Shown here: piece after piece, positions 17,344 through 26,237 of the stretch | Numbering within the stretch: the stretch's first letter is position 1 | Layout of the letters: the number at the start of each line of letters is the position of its first letter | Assembly: GCF_039543665.1 (NCBI RefSeq) | Contig: NZ_BAABKE010000001.1 | Span: forward strand, 186,001 to 250,000 | DNA length: 64,000 nt | Direction: 5' to 3' | From: Wohlfahrtiimonas larvae | GTDB lineage: Bacteria > Pseudomonadota > Gammaproteobacteria > Cardiobacteriales > Wohlfahrtiimonadaceae | Translations under genes and position numbers: made by a program | The notes under the pieces: generated by a model | Told to the model about the DNA's origin: nothing | What the model saw: only the letters and a program-made list of their open reading frames with translations | Database searches by the model: none

Positions 17344-17485
17344 ATAGACGTAGAACAAAATTTCCCAAAAGTCTATGGAATGATTGGGATTTTAAGTACC
17401 GAGGGTGCAATAGCTGACTAGGCGCCGTAGTCAATGGAATATTTCATGAATGTTAAGCATCCTAATACAAAATTATCGTATTAGG
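17344..17485 (-). promoter_or_regulatory. Structured leader/operator region of the amidase operon
   Basis: The gap between the LysR gene and the small ORF holds four inverted repeats. CCTAATAC / GTATTAGG sits at 17461-17485. GACTA / TAGTC surrounds a GGCGCC core at about 17415-17431. GTACC / GGTGC sits at 17396-17408. ATAGAC / GTCTAT sits at about 17345-17376, just before the SD. They could be LysR binding sites, an mRNA structure, or both. I matched none to a known riboswitch. Confidence 0.4.
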
Positions 17486-17553
17486 CAAATTTTGTTTAAT
17501 ATTTAATCCAAAGGTCAACTTAACATGATGTAAAAATATATGACTGAATGATT

Positions 17554-18435
17554 CTATGAAAATATCTTGGTTACTTCTTGGAGAAATTTATTAGCAGCGG
17601 GGGGTAATTGTCTGCCCAATCTGCTCATGATTTTGGTTTGAGTTTGATTAAAATATTGATGTTCCAGCTTTTTCAGCACAATATTTTTGTCATCTTCATA
17701 TCGCATAAAATTGGGTAATAGTGCAATGCCACCTTCACTGGCATAGCTTTTTAGTAGATGAAGATAGTTACATACTAAGCTCGGCTTTAAATGAATGCCA
17801 TCATCATCGGCTGCTTTTTGGATGATTTGTTGAACGCCATGAGAAATATGGCTCAGTGCCAAGCGATGTTCTGCCAATTCTGATAATTGGATGGGATGTT
17901 GTTTTGCATTCAGTGGGTGGTTAGGTGTCATGAATATCATCATTGGATGATGGATTTCAAAGTGTGTGCGAATATTTGGATTTAATTCGGGATTGAAGGC
18001 GATGCCGATATGTGCTTCATTTTCAATGATGCTTCTCACAACATTATTACTGCCGACAACATCAACGTTGATTTCAATATTGGGATGTTTGGCTGAAAAA
18101 TTGGCAATGACTTTGGATAATAAGCGCAAATAGCCTTCACCTGTTGTGATGATAAGTTTACCTTGATCTAATCCTTGCAAAGAAGCAAGAGAGGCGATTA
18201 GATCTTCTTGTTGCTCTAATGTTTGTTGAAAATACTGTAAAACTAATTGACCTGCCTCAGTTGGTACAGCACCACGTAAATTTTTTTCTAAAAGAGAAAC
18301 CTTTAACTCATTCTCTAATAAGGTAATTTGTCGACTCACGGCGGAAGGTGCAATATTCATCATATCTGCTGCATTGCGAATGCCACCATATTTTACAGCC
18401 TGATGAAAATAATAAACTCGATGATTCTTAACCAT
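17554..18435 (-). CDS. LysR-family transcriptional regulator
   Basis: A 293-aa LysR-type regulator. The helix-turn-helix covers about residues 5-60 (GGIRNAADMMNIAPSAVSRQ), and the effector-binding domain follows from about 90 (GKLIITTGEGYLRLL). AAAGGA stands 7 nt before the ATG. It reads toward the amidase operon on the same strand instead of divergently, with 229 bp between, so regulation of that operon is plausible but indirect. No terminator with a T-run follows its stop; the 8-bp hairpin at 17461 has none. Confidence 0.85.
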   Translation of the reverse strand: MVKNHRVYYFHQAVKYGGIRNAADMMNIAPSAVSRQITLLENELKVSLLEKNLRGAVPTEAGQLVLQYFQQTLEQQEDLIASLASLQGLDQGKLIITTGEGYLRLLSKVIANFSAKHPNIEINVDVVGSNNVVRSIIENEAHIGIAFNPELNPNIRTHFEIHHPMMIFMTPNHPLNAKQHPIQLSELAEHRLALSHISHGVQQIIQKAADDDGIHLKPSLVCNYLHLLKSYASEGGIALLPNFMRYEDDKNIVLKKLEHQYFNQTQTKIMSRLGRQLPPAANKFLQEVTKIFS

Positions 18436-18511
18436 GGATAATCCTTTATAATACTCATCGTGAAAATATCATGGTGATTCAATAAAGCAAATAGGTAGAA
18501 AATTTTAGGCT

Positions 18512-18547
18512 ATAAAAAAGCTGAATTTAAATGTGAATTCAGCTTTT
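18512..18547 (-). terminator. Terminator of the AhpD-like/TetR/DsrE operon
   Basis: A 12-bp stem (AAAAGCTGAATT / AATTCAGCTTTT, 8-nt loop) with a T-run on the minus strand, 24 nt past the DsrE-family stop. Confidence 0.85.
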
Positions 18548-18570
18548 GAGTTGGTATCTTTCAAAGGTAA

Positions 18571-18936
18571 TTAATTTAACTGTAATGATTTCTTAGATTC
18601 CATCAATAGATCAATCACATCTGGGGCTGTGATAATGATGGATTCAGGGATTAAATCTTCTTCTTTAACACCATTATGAATCATGCAGGCTTTGCAAACT
18701 TTGAGCTTGCCACCAGCTTGGATAAATGCAGGTAATAATTCATTCAGAGGTTTGAATGGTGTGCCAATATCAATTTTATCATCGTAGTGTTGTTGGGCGA
18801 GTGCAACTGCATTGGATAATAAAACGATTTCAGCGCTGTAACCTTTTGCTAAAGCTTCATTACCCATTGTGAATGCAATGGTCACATTATTAGCATCTGC
18901 TTCATGTTGCGTTAATGTAATGAGTAGATCAACCAT
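18571..18936 (-). CDS. DsrE/DsrF-like family protein
   Basis: A 121-aa protein with the alpha/beta DsrE-like fold: a hydrophobic first strand (DLLITLTQHE), a central strand with AEIVLLSNAVALAQ, a pair of cysteines in KVCKACMIHNGV near residues 79-90, and a C-terminal IITAPDVIDLL strand-helix. DsrE-like proteins move sulfur or sense redox state through such cysteines; the exact job is unknown. It is the third gene of an operon with an AhpD-like protein and a TetR, 10 nt after the TetR gene, which points to a thiol or oxidant response. Confidence 0.75.
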   Translation of the reverse strand: MVDLLITLTQHEADANNVTIAFTMGNEALAKGYSAEIVLLSNAVALAQQHYDDKIDIGTPFKPLNELLPAFIQAGGKLKVCKACMIHNGVKEEDLIPESIIITAPDVIDLLMESKKSLQLN

Positions 18937-18946
18937 ATTAAGCTCC

Positions 18947-19519
18947 TTAAGGTTCGATTAATTTCCGAATTAAACGTGAAACATTTTCGACAACTTCATC
19001 TTTTGTGATGAGTTGATTGATAAACATACCGCCCACAGTACAGGTTGCACCAAAGATCATCATTAATGTCACTGTTGGAATTTTGCTATTTTCGGGGAGA
19101 AAAGGGGTAAGCGAAGCTTCCAATGTTTGACAGAAAAAGGATTGAAGTTCTGAATCTATCATAGCGTATTCAGGGTAAGCTTTGAGCGCAGCAATCACCG
19201 CAAAGCAGGATTTACCATGTTCTGCAAAGCACTTCATATAAGTTTTGGCGAAAACTTGAATGGCATCATCAAGAGAATTAGCTTCTTGGTTAATACCATT
19301 TTCCATATTGTGGGCAAGTTTGGTTAATGTATCTTGAAAAAGTGTATATAGCAGAGTTTTTCGATTACCAAAGTGACGATACGTGATGGGTTTTGTGATG
19401 CCTGCTTTATCTGCAAGAGAAATGAGCGTTAAAGCATCGGTTCCTGCCTCATCAATGATTTGATGTGCGAGTTCTAACAATTGCTCGTAACGTTCATCTT
19501 TATGTAATCGGCTTTTCAA
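18947..19519 (-). CDS. TetR-family regulator of the AhpD-like operon
   Basis: A 190-aa TetR-type regulator. The helix-turn-helix covers about residues 20-60 (ALTLISLADKAGITKPITYRHFGNRKTLLY). The C-terminal domain contains two cysteines (KSCFAVIAALK and GATCTVGGMF), which might make it redox-responsive; that is inference. It is the middle gene between the AhpD-like gene (11 nt upstream) and the DsrE gene (10 nt downstream). It probably represses the operon through the GTTACT/AGTAAC palindrome at 20127-20141. Confidence 0.86.
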   Translation of the reverse strand: MKSRLHKDERYEQLLELAHQIIDEAGTDALTLISLADKAGITKPITYRHFGNRKTLLYTLFQDTLTKLAHNMENGINQEANSLDDAIQVFAKTYMKCFAEHGKSCFAVIAALKAYPEYAMIDSELQSFFCQTLEASLTPFLPENSKIPTVTLMMIFGATCTVGGMFINQLITKDEVVENVSRLIRKLIEP

Positions 19520-19530
19520 GAGAATATCCT

Positions 19531-20079
19531 TTAAGGGTTGGGGATTAAATCAACCTTTGGAAAATCAATGGTTGGCTCCACAATATTATTAACCCAATTG
19601 CTTAAGGTATTCAATGCTGTCAGTGCAGTAATTTGGATAATTTCTTGATCAGTAATGCCATTGCTTTTGGCAGATGCCAACATTTCATCCGTCAAATGCG
19701 CATTGGTTTTTAGAATGTTTAAAGCAAGATCAATGATGGCTTGTCCTTTTGTATCTTCGCTTTTACCTTTTTGTGCATCTATACATTCATCAGGTGTTAA
19801 GCCAGCACGTTTTGCAGAAAATGTATGGCCACTCACGCAGTAATGACAGCCATTATAATTAGCAACAGTAAGGGCGATTAACTCACGTTGTTTGGCTGTT
19901 AATTGTGCATGGTTGTTCAATGTTTCTTGAAAGGTTAAGAAACCACTCAATGATGCACCATCAATCCCGATGGCTGCAAAGAAATTGGGGATCATCCCAA
20001 AGTTAGTTTTGGCATGATTGAGGATAGGTTGTGCTAAATCATCAGCAGTTTCTAAGGTTACTAAAGGTAATTTTGACAT
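19531..20079 (-). CDS. Carboxymuconolactone decarboxylase (AhpD-like) family protein
   Basis: A 182-aa peroxidase-related protein of the AhpD/CMD family. The key motif is NGCHYCVSGHTFSAKRAG near residues 75-92: a CxxC followed by a His six residues after the first Cys, the AhpD-type active site. The C-terminal helix bundle ends near NWVNNIVEP. Such proteins act as alkylhydroperoxidases or related thiol reductants in the cytoplasm. It is the first gene of a three-gene operon with TetR and DsrE-like partners and has an operator-like palindrome 48 nt upstream of its start. Confidence 0.85.
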   Translation of the reverse strand: MSKLPLVTLETADDLAQPILNHAKTNFGMIPNFFAAIGIDGASLSGFLTFQETLNNHAQLTAKQRELIALTVANYNGCHYCVSGHTFSAKRAGLTPDECIDAQKGKSEDTKGQAIIDLALNILKTNAHLTDEMLASAKSNGITDQEIIQITALTALNTLSNWVNNIVEPTIDFPKVDLIPNP

Positions 20080-20103
20080 GATTTATGCTCCATTTTTAGT
20101 TCA

Positions 20104-20141
20104 AGTTACGTTTGGTTACTTTTATTGTTACTAATAGTAAC
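20104..20141 (-). promoter_or_regulatory. Candidate TetR operator upstream of the AhpD-like gene
   Basis: A perfect palindrome GTTACT-AAT-AGTAAC (20127-20141) stands next to two further GTTAC half-sites at 20105 and 20115. The array lies 25-62 nt upstream of the AhpD-like start, where a repressor would block transcription. Confidence 0.6.
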
Positions 20142-20277
20142 TTTAAGTGTAAGTAAAATCAAATTGAATATTAAATCTGCTGTTTTTATTGGTTTTTATC
20201 ATGCGTAAAATTCTAAAATAATCAGGATTGTGGTAGATTATGAACATGTTGTTATCACAAATTTTAGAGAAAATTGA

Positions 20278-20748
20278 ATGAGTAAGAAAAAAACTGCGTT
20301 TAATCCGCAAATCGCAGCCAATAAGAAAGCGTTTCACGATTACTTCATTGAAGAGAAAATCGAAGCGGGCATCAGCTTAGAAGGTTGGGAAGTGAAAAGT
20401 ATTCGTGCAGGAAAAGCGCAAATTAAAGAAGCGTATGTGACATTTAAAGATGGTGAAGCATTTTTATTTGGTGCACATATGTCACCATTAACATCTGCAT
20501 CAACACACGTTAAAGCTGATCCTATTCGTACACGTAAATTACTACTCCATAAGCATGAAATTGATCGCTTATTAGGGAGTATTGATCGAAAAGGTTATAC
20601 CATTGTACCGTTAAGTCTGTATTGGAAAAAAGGTATGGTGAAAGCTGAGATTGGCTTAGCGAAAGGTAAAAAAGATCATGATAAACGTGCATCAATTAAA
20701 GAACGTGAATGGAATATTGAAAAGCATCGCGTATTGAAAGGTGGTTAA
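20278..20748 (+). CDS. smpB: SsrA-binding protein SmpB
   Basis: A 156-aa partner of tmRNA in ribosome rescue. It has the family pattern: NKKAFHDYFIEEKIEAGISLEGWEVKSIRAGKAQIKEAYV in the first 50 residues and a basic C-terminal tail (KKDHDKRASIKEREW) that enters the empty mRNA channel. The length is normal. The ssrA gene is not in the window. The stop codon directly abuts the ATG of yajD, so the two are probably translationally coupled. Confidence 0.95.
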   Translation: MSKKKTAFNPQIAANKKAFHDYFIEEKIEAGISLEGWEVKSIRAGKAQIKEAYVTFKDGEAFLFGAHMSPLTSASTHVKADPIRTRKLLLHKHEIDRLLGSIDRKGYTIVPLSLYWKKGMVKAEIGLAKGKKDHDKRASIKEREWNIEKHRVLKGG

Positions 20749-21111
20749 ATGAAATCTATTTCTAAAAGCCGTTTAGATGAGATTGTTGCTAATGCGCGAA
20801 AAGAAGCTGATAAACGTGCCTCAGGTTATCGTGAACGTGCATTAGGCATGTATCCTTGGATTTGTGGTCGTTGTACACGTGAATTTACACGTGCTAATTT
20901 ATTTGAGTTAACAGTACATCACAAAGATCATGATCACGATAATAATCCTCCTGATGGTAGTAACTGGGAGTTGCTGTGTTTGTATTGCCATGATAATGAA
21001 CACCAACGACAAGAAGAAGCATTGCGTGCGCAATATGTTATCACTGATGATCAAAAAGTTGATGTAAAACATAATCCTTTTGCAGGATTGGCTGATATGC
21101 TTAAAAAATAG
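20749..21111 (+). CDS. yajD: YajD-family HNH nuclease
   Basis: A 120-aa HNH endonuclease-family protein. Zinc is probably held by CGRC (about residues 40-43) and CLYCH (about 82-86), and the HNH core is TVHHKDHDHDNNPPDGSNWELLC. YajD is widespread in gammaproteobacteria, and its cellular substrate is not established. It starts on the base after the smpB stop and is followed by a tRNA-Arg with its own promoter. Confidence 0.88.
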   Translation: MKSISKSRLDEIVANARKEADKRASGYRERALGMYPWICGRCTREFTRANLFELTVHHKDHDHDNNPPDGSNWELLCLYCHDNEHQRQEEALRAQYVITDDQKVDVKHNPFAGLADMLKK

Positions 21112-21124
21112 ACGGAAATGGAGT

Positions 21125-21152
21125 TTGACAAGAGAGTAAATCACGCTATAAT
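21125..21152 (+). promoter_or_regulatory. Consensus promoter of tRNA-Arg copy 1
   Basis: Perfect TTGACA and TATAAT hexamers with 16-nt spacing; the -10 ends 20 nt before the tRNA. Confidence 0.85.
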
Positions 21153-21172
21153 GAGCGCCTCTTTTGAGATAT

Positions 21173-21250
<78 letters not shown>

Positions 21251-21257
21251 TTGATAG

Positions 21258-21287
21258 AAACCCTGAAATTTATTTCAGGGTTTTTTG
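21258..21287 (+). terminator. Terminator of tRNA-Arg copy 1
   Basis: AACCCTGAAA / TTTCAGGGTT stem with a short loop and six T. Confidence 0.88.
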
Positions 21288-21378
21288 GTATTGAATCTTT
21301 AGAAATTCAGCTTATAGTTTATAAGCCTGCATAAGATTGATTTATTCTGAGTTGGTTGTTTATTGATCAATGATGGTA

Positions 21379-21406
21379 TTGACAGAATTGAAATACACGA
21401 TATAAT
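21379..21406 (+). promoter_or_regulatory. Consensus promoter of tRNA-Arg copy 2
   Basis: TTGACA and TATAAT with 16-nt spacing, matching copy 1 in hexamers and spacing but with a different spacer sequence. Confidence 0.85.
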
Positions 21407-21426
21407 GTTCACCTCTTTTGAGATAT

Positions 21427-21504
<78 letters not shown>

Positions 21505-21511
21505 TTAATAG

Positions 21512-21541
21512 AAACCCTGAAATTTATTTCAGGGTTTTTTG
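21512..21541 (+). terminator. Terminator of tRNA-Arg copy 2
   Basis: The same stem and T-run as after copy 1. Confidence 0.88.
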
Positions 21542-21630
21542 GTATTTATCTTTGATAAAAATTTATTAAATCAATTTGGTTATCATATAAATAATATCTT
21601 CATAGCTTATAACTACAATAGGTTAGGTAA

Positions 21631-21658
21631 TAAAAAAGCGCTCACATGGAGCGCTTTT
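21631..21658 (-). terminator. Terminator of the pnt operon
   Basis: AAAAGCGCTC / GAGCGCTTTT stem with a 5-nt loop; the T-run lies on the minus strand, 17 nt past the pntB stop. Confidence 0.85.
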
Positions 21659-21674
21659 ATGTACTGAGTTTTAA

Positions 21675-23102
21675 TTATAGCGTTTTGATGGAAGCAATCA
21701 TATCGTTAACCATCTTCTGGGCATCACCATAAACCATATTAGTATTATCTAAATAGAATAGGTGGTTTTCAATGCCAGAGAAGCCTGCACCTTGTCCGCG
21801 CTTCACAACAAATACTTGTTTTGCCATGTCAGCATTCAAGATTGGCATGCCGTAGATTGGGCTTGACTTATCTGTTCTTGCAACTGGGTTAACGACATCG
21901 TTAGCACCTATGACCAATACAGCATCAGTGTCTTTAAACTCTTCGTTGATTTCATCTAAGTCAAAGATTAAATCATACGGAATGCCCGCTTCTGCCAATA
22001 AGACGTTCATATGACCAGGCATGCGGCCCGCAACAGGGTGGATTGCAAATTTAACATCAACACCTTTATCTTCTAATAGCTTCGTCAGTTCTGCAACTTT
22101 ATGTTGTGCTTGCGCAACTGCTAGGCCGTAACCAGGAATGATGATAACTTTTTGTGCATAAGCCATTGTCATCGCAGCATCGCCGGCGGCAACAGGTTTT
22201 AAGCTGCCTGCAATTTCTTCTGTGCTTGCTTGTGCTTCACCAAAGTTAGAGAACAATACATTTGATAATGAGCGGTTCATTGCTTTGGCCATTAAGATTG
22301 TTAATAGAGAACCTGCTGCACCTACAACCATGCCTGAAACAACTAAACCGTAGTTATTCGTTGCAATACCTTCAAATGCAACAGCTAAGCCTGTTAATGC
22401 ATTGAATAATGAGATTACAACAGGCATGTCAGCACCACCGATTGGAATGGCGATCAAGATACCCAATGCTGCAGCAACAACAAACAATAGAATTATTAAA
22501 GAATAACTTGGTGCTGTATCGTGAGTTGTAACATTAGCAAGCATAATTACAAATAAGATTGCAGCCATGAGCAGTGCGCCATTGATTGCATTTCTACCTT
22601 TGATGCGTACAACTTTATTCATACGGCCATCAAGTTTCATCCAAGCAATAATAGATCCAGTGAATGAAACTAAACCGATCAAGCCACCGATGCCTGCCAA
22701 TAATAACATTGGTGGTAATTCGCGAAAAGTGCCACTAATGCTATGTTCTTCTACTAGTATGCCGGTGCGTAGTAGCGTGATGGCTGCGATACATGCTGCA
22801 GATGCAGAGCCTACACCATTGTAGATTGCGATCATTTGTGGCATGTCTGTCATTGCGACATTTTTTGCCGTAACATTTGCGATGATACCACCAATTAAGA
22901 TTGCAAAAATCATTAAGAAATAGTTGCCATGAATAGCAGGGTGGATGAATGTCAAAACCGTCGCAAATGCCATTGCATAGCCCGCCCAAACAATTCCTGA
23001 GCGTGCAGTAGAAGGATGGCTCATGCGTTTTAAGGCAAAAATAAATGTAATGGCGGTTGCAAAGTAGCCAAGATTAACAATAAATTGTAATAAACCAGTC
23101 AT
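21675..23102 (-). CDS. pntB: NAD(P) transhydrogenase subunit beta
   Basis: A 475-aa inner-membrane subunit. The N-terminal two thirds contain about 8-9 transmembrane helices that form the proton path. The C-terminal domain III binds NADP(H), with IIPGYGLAVAQAQH near residue 320 and GANDVVNP near 400. The complex uses the proton gradient to make NADPH from NADH. The stop is followed 17 nt later by a terminator, and the start overlaps the end of the small alpha subunit by one base. Confidence 0.95.
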   Translation of the reverse strand: MTGLLQFIVNLGYFATAITFIFALKRMSHPSTARSGIVWAGYAMAFATVLTFIHPAIHGNYFLMIFAILIGGIIANVTAKNVAMTDMPQMIAIYNGVGSASAACIAAITLLRTGILVEEHSISGTFRELPPMLLLAGIGGLIGLVSFTGSIIAWMKLDGRMNKVVRIKGRNAINGALLMAAILFVIMLANVTTHDTAPSYSLIILLFVVAAALGILIAIPIGGADMPVVISLFNALTGLAVAFEGIATNNYGLVVSGMVVGAAGSLLTILMAKAMNRSLSNVLFSNFGEAQASTEEIAGSLKPVAAGDAAMTMAYAQKVIIIPGYGLAVAQAQHKVAELTKLLEDKGVDVKFAIHPVAGRMPGHMNVLLAEAGIPYDLIFDLDEINEEFKDTDAVLVIGANDVVNPVARTDKSSPIYGMPILNADMAKQVFVVKRGQGAGFSGIENHLFYLDNTNMVYGDAQKMVNDMIASIKTL

Positions 23103-23386
23103 TATTTATTCCCCTTTTTATCGCTTGGTTTGAACATTTCTAGCATGCGCTCAGTAACAACATAGCCACCAACAGCGTTTGCGGCACCAAATACAACAGC
23201 GATAAAGCCTAATGTTGTTTGCCAGAAGCCCTCTGCTTCACCTAATGCAATCATTGCGCCAATTAATACAACACCATGAATAAAGTTGGAACCTGACATG
23301 AGCGGCGTATGTAGGATTGCAGGTACGCGAGAAATAATCTCAAAACCTACAATGGCAGCTAAAGCGATGACGAAAAGTGTGATCAT
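23102..23386 (-). CDS. NAD(P) transhydrogenase subunit alpha, membrane part
   Basis: A 94-aa membrane protein with about three transmembrane helices (start MITLFVIALAAIVGFEIISRVP; middle GVVLIGAMIALGEAEGFW). It matches the C-terminal part of E. coli PntA as a separate gene (PntAB type). Together with the soluble subunit it completes a three-gene transhydrogenase. It lies 2 nt after the soluble alpha gene. Confidence 0.92.
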   Translation of the reverse strand: MITLFVIALAAIVGFEIISRVPAILHTPLMSGSNFIHGVVLIGAMIALGEAEGFWQTTLGFIAVVFGAANAVGGYVVTERMLEMFKPSDKKGNK

Positions 23387-23388
23387 AA

Positions 23389-24504
23389 TTATTTCTCCAA
23401 TGCTTGACGAACACGTTCATGCACAATTTCACCATCTTTTGTGAGTAAGCATTGTGCAATGACTTCATCGTCATAATCTAAAGTTAATTGTCCTTCTGCC
23501 ATGAATGGTGAAAGTAAATTCAATAGGTTTTTAGCATACATTTCTGATGCGTGTAATGGTGCACGTGAGGCAACATTTACAGGGCCAGAAATGGTGACAT
23601 GATTGTAATGAACAATGCTGTCTGCTTTTGTTAATTCACAGTTGCCACCAGTTTCAGCAGCAAGATCAATGATCACGGCACCTTCTAGCATACCATCTAC
23701 CATATCTTTGGTAATAATTGTAGGTGCTTTACGGCCTGGAATTGCAGCAGTACTGATAACAGCATGTGCCTTGCTTAAATGTTTTTTTAATGCTTCAGCT
23801 TGCATTGCCACTTCTTCTTCAGTTAATTCACGAGCATAACCACCTTCACCTGCGGCATTAACGCCTGTATCAATGAGTTTTGCCCCCAATGATTCAACTT
23901 GTTCTTTAGCGTCTGGGCGAATGTCATACGCTTCAACTTGTGCGCCTAAGCGACGTGCTGTACCGATGGCTTGTAAGCCAGCAACGCCAGCACCAATCAC
24001 AACAACTTTAGCAGGGCGAATTGTACCCGCTGCTGTTGTTAACATTGGGAATAAACGAGGGGACAATGATGCCGCCATCAATACACCTTCATAGCCTACG
24101 ATGGTTGCTTGAGATGATAATGCATCCATGCTTTGTGCGCGGGTGATTCTAGGGATTAATTCCATTGCCAAGGATGTGATTTTGTGATCTTTTAAAGCTT
24201 TCACAATTTCAGGGTTTTGATAAGGGTTGAGTAGCCCAACCAAGATTGTGCCTGCTTTTAAGTTTTTGATTGTTTCAATGCTCGGTGCTTGAACACAAAG
24301 AATGATATCATTTTCGTTAAACTTAGGTGTTTCTACAGCAATATCTTGATAACTAGTATCAGGAAAATATGCATTTTTACCTGCATCAGGTGTTAAAGTA
24401 ACGGTAAATCCAAGATCTTTAAATCTTTTTGCTACTAAAGGATCAAGCGCAACGCGCTTCTCTTTTAGAGCTCCTTCTTTAAGGACAATAATATTTTGTG
24501 TCAT
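23389..24504 (-). CDS. pntA: NAD(P) transhydrogenase subunit alpha, soluble NAD-binding part
   Basis: A 371-aa cytosolic domain I of transhydrogenase that binds NAD(H). The Rossmann motif VVIGAGVAGLQAIGTARRLGA lies near residues 168-188, and the RGxAT-like AEGGYARELTEEE loop near 217-229. The gene stops before the membrane helices, so alpha is split (about 371 + 94 aa) instead of the single 510-aa PntA of E. coli. It is the first gene of the operon. The 179-bp gap upstream, up to the dnaB stop, should hold the promoter, but I see no strong boxes there. Confidence 0.94.
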   Translation of the reverse strand: MTQNIIVLKEGALKEKRVALDPLVAKRFKDLGFTVTLTPDAGKNAYFPDTSYQDIAVETPKFNENDIILCVQAPSIETIKNLKAGTILVGLLNPYQNPEIVKALKDHKITSLAMELIPRITRAQSMDALSSQATIVGYEGVLMAASLSPRLFPMLTTAAGTIRPAKVVVIGAGVAGLQAIGTARRLGAQVEAYDIRPDAKEQVESLGAKLIDTGVNAAGEGGYARELTEEEVAMQAEALKKHLSKAHAVISTAAIPGRKAPTIITKDMVDGMLEGAVIIDLAAETGGNCELTKADSIVHYNHVTISGPVNVASRAPLHASEMYAKNLLNLLSPFMAEGQLTLDYDDEVIAQCLLTKDGEIVHERVRQALEK

Positions 24505-24683
24505 GTTCTACACCTTAAAATTGCGGTTAATATAGGTTCGATAATCCTACCATATTTTTGAATTATCCGTATTTACATGAAATAATTTATTAATTTTGTT
24601 CAATCTTTGTGCTAAATGATTTTGTTATGAATGTTCTAGCTTAGTGTTTTTACATGTTAACTATTTGAATTTTATTAGCATAT

Positions 24684-26063
24684 CTAATCATCATTAAAAT
24701 TTGTATGACCGTAGTCAATTGTTGTTAAATCAGTAAATCGAGAATACTTTCCTTGGAAAGCTACTTTTACTGTTCCAATAGGGCCATTTCTCTGTTTGCC
24801 TATAATAATTTCAGCAATTCCTTTTTCTGGGCTATCAGGGTTGTAGACTTCATCGCGATATACAAAGCATATTAAGTCGGCATCTTGCTCAATTGCACCG
24901 GATTCCCGTAAGTCGCTCATAATAGGACGTTTATTAGGGCGCTGCTCTAGGCTTCGGTTGAGCTGTGAAAGCACAATCACAGGGACTTCTAGTTCACGAG
25001 CCATCAATTTTAATGAACGTGAAATTTCCGAAACTTCGGCAACACGTTGATCGCCCAGCCCGGGAACCTTCATTAATTGAAGGTAGTCTACCATGATTAG
25101 ACCAAGATCTTTATGATCACGCTTCAATCGACGGGCGCGCGCACGCATTTCTGAGGGACTTAATCCACCTGCATCATCAATAAATATTTTTGTTTGATTT
25201 AATTGTTTGGTTGCGCTGACTAGACGTTGCATTTCATGGGTATCTAATTTACCTTTTCGTAAATTGGTTTGCTCGATACGACCAAGTGAAGAGAACATAC
25301 GCATCACCAATTGTTCAGCGGGCATTTCTAAGCTGAATACAGCAATGGGTTTTTTGGTTGAGATAGCAACAGCTTCAACAATATTCATAGCAAAAGTTGT
25401 TTTACCCATGGAAGGGCGGCCAGCAACAACAATCATGTCGCCATTTTGTAAGCCAGATGTCATATTGTCAAATTCAGATAAACCTGTGGGTGCACCTGTA
25501 ATACCATCTTCGATTTTGCCTAACTCTTCTAAACGTTGAAGAGAGGCTTGTAAAACTGTATTGATGTCAAGTAAGCCTTCACCTGCTTTTGTGCCTTGTT
25601 CTGCGATGGCAAAAACACTTTTTTCAGCTTCTTCTAATAATTCTGCGCACGTTCTTCCTTCAGGGTTAAAACCATTATCAACAATTTTAGAGCCTGCCCC
25701 TATCAATTGGCGTACGATGGAGCGCTCTCTGATAATGTCGGCATAAGCTGTAATATTTGTTGCGCCAGTTGTTTCAGAAGCGAGCATTGCTAAATAAGGG
25801 CGGCCACCTGCATCATCTAACTTGTTTTGTTGCTCTAGTTGGTCTGCTACAGTTAGGATGTCAATAGGTTTGCCACTTTCAGCAAGTTGTTGGATTGTCG
25901 TGAAAATTAGTCTATGATCGCCACGATAAAAATCGATAGGATTGAGCTTACCATCAATTCTTTGCCAGCCTTCAGTATCATAAAGTAGGGCTCCTAATAA
26001 TGCTTGCTCTGCTTCTATAGAATGAGGAGGTATTTTAAGTTGTTGAAGTTGTTGGTCATCCAT
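24684..26063 (-). CDS. dnaB: Replicative DNA helicase DnaB
   Basis: A hexameric 5'-3' helicase of 459 aa. The N-terminal primase-interacting domain (about 10-120) starts PPHSIEAEQALLGALLYD, and the RecA-like core carries Walker A GRPSMGKTTF near residue 220 and Walker B LIMVDYLQLM near 325. I chose the ATG at 26063 (MDDQQL). A TTG 18 nt further upstream is also in frame, and neither start has a clear SD. The E. coli protein has 471 aa. It stands alone, without the usual rpsF-rpsR-rplI neighbours. Confidence 0.95.
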   Translation of the reverse strand: MDDQQLQQLKIPPHSIEAEQALLGALLYDTEGWQRIDGKLNPIDFYRGDHRLIFTTIQQLAESGKPIDILTVADQLEQQNKLDDAGGRPYLAMLASETTGATNITAYADIIRERSIVRQLIGAGSKIVDNGFNPEGRTCAELLEEAEKSVFAIAEQGTKAGEGLLDINTVLQASLQRLEELGKIEDGITGAPTGLSEFDNMTSGLQNGDMIVVAGRPSMGKTTFAMNIVEAVAISTKKPIAVFSLEMPAEQLVMRMFSSLGRIEQTNLRKGKLDTHEMQRLVSATKQLNQTKIFIDDAGGLSPSEMRARARRLKRDHKDLGLIMVDYLQLMKVPGLGDQRVAEVSEISRSLKLMARELEVPVIVLSQLNRSLEQRPNKRPIMSDLRESGAIEQDADLICFVYRDEVYNPDSPEKGIAEIIIGKQRNGPIGTVKVAFQGKYSRFTDLTTIDYGHTNFNDD

Positions 26064-26166
26064 GAGTACACAATATTCCAAACATTAAAGTGAAGATTTT
26101 TGAAGCAATAATTCTAACATAGATCAGTATTCTTTTATCTAGCAATGCTCTTTTTGATTTTTCCCC

Positions 26167-26195
26167 TTGCGTGAAAAGTTTTATATGGTTAGAAT
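26167..26195 (+). promoter_or_regulatory. Candidate promoter of mepK
   Basis: TTGCGT and TAGAAT with 17-nt spacing. The predicted start is about 100 nt before the mepK ATG. Confidence 0.45.
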
Positions 26196-26237
26196 TGCCA
26201 GGGTTTATTAATTGAAGATAAATTTAATTTATAGTAG

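Noticed and set aside
17390..17440. Guanidine-type (ykkC/mini-ykkC) riboswitch
   Set aside because: The hairpin loops lack the ACGR pattern, and the conserved ykkC segments are absent.
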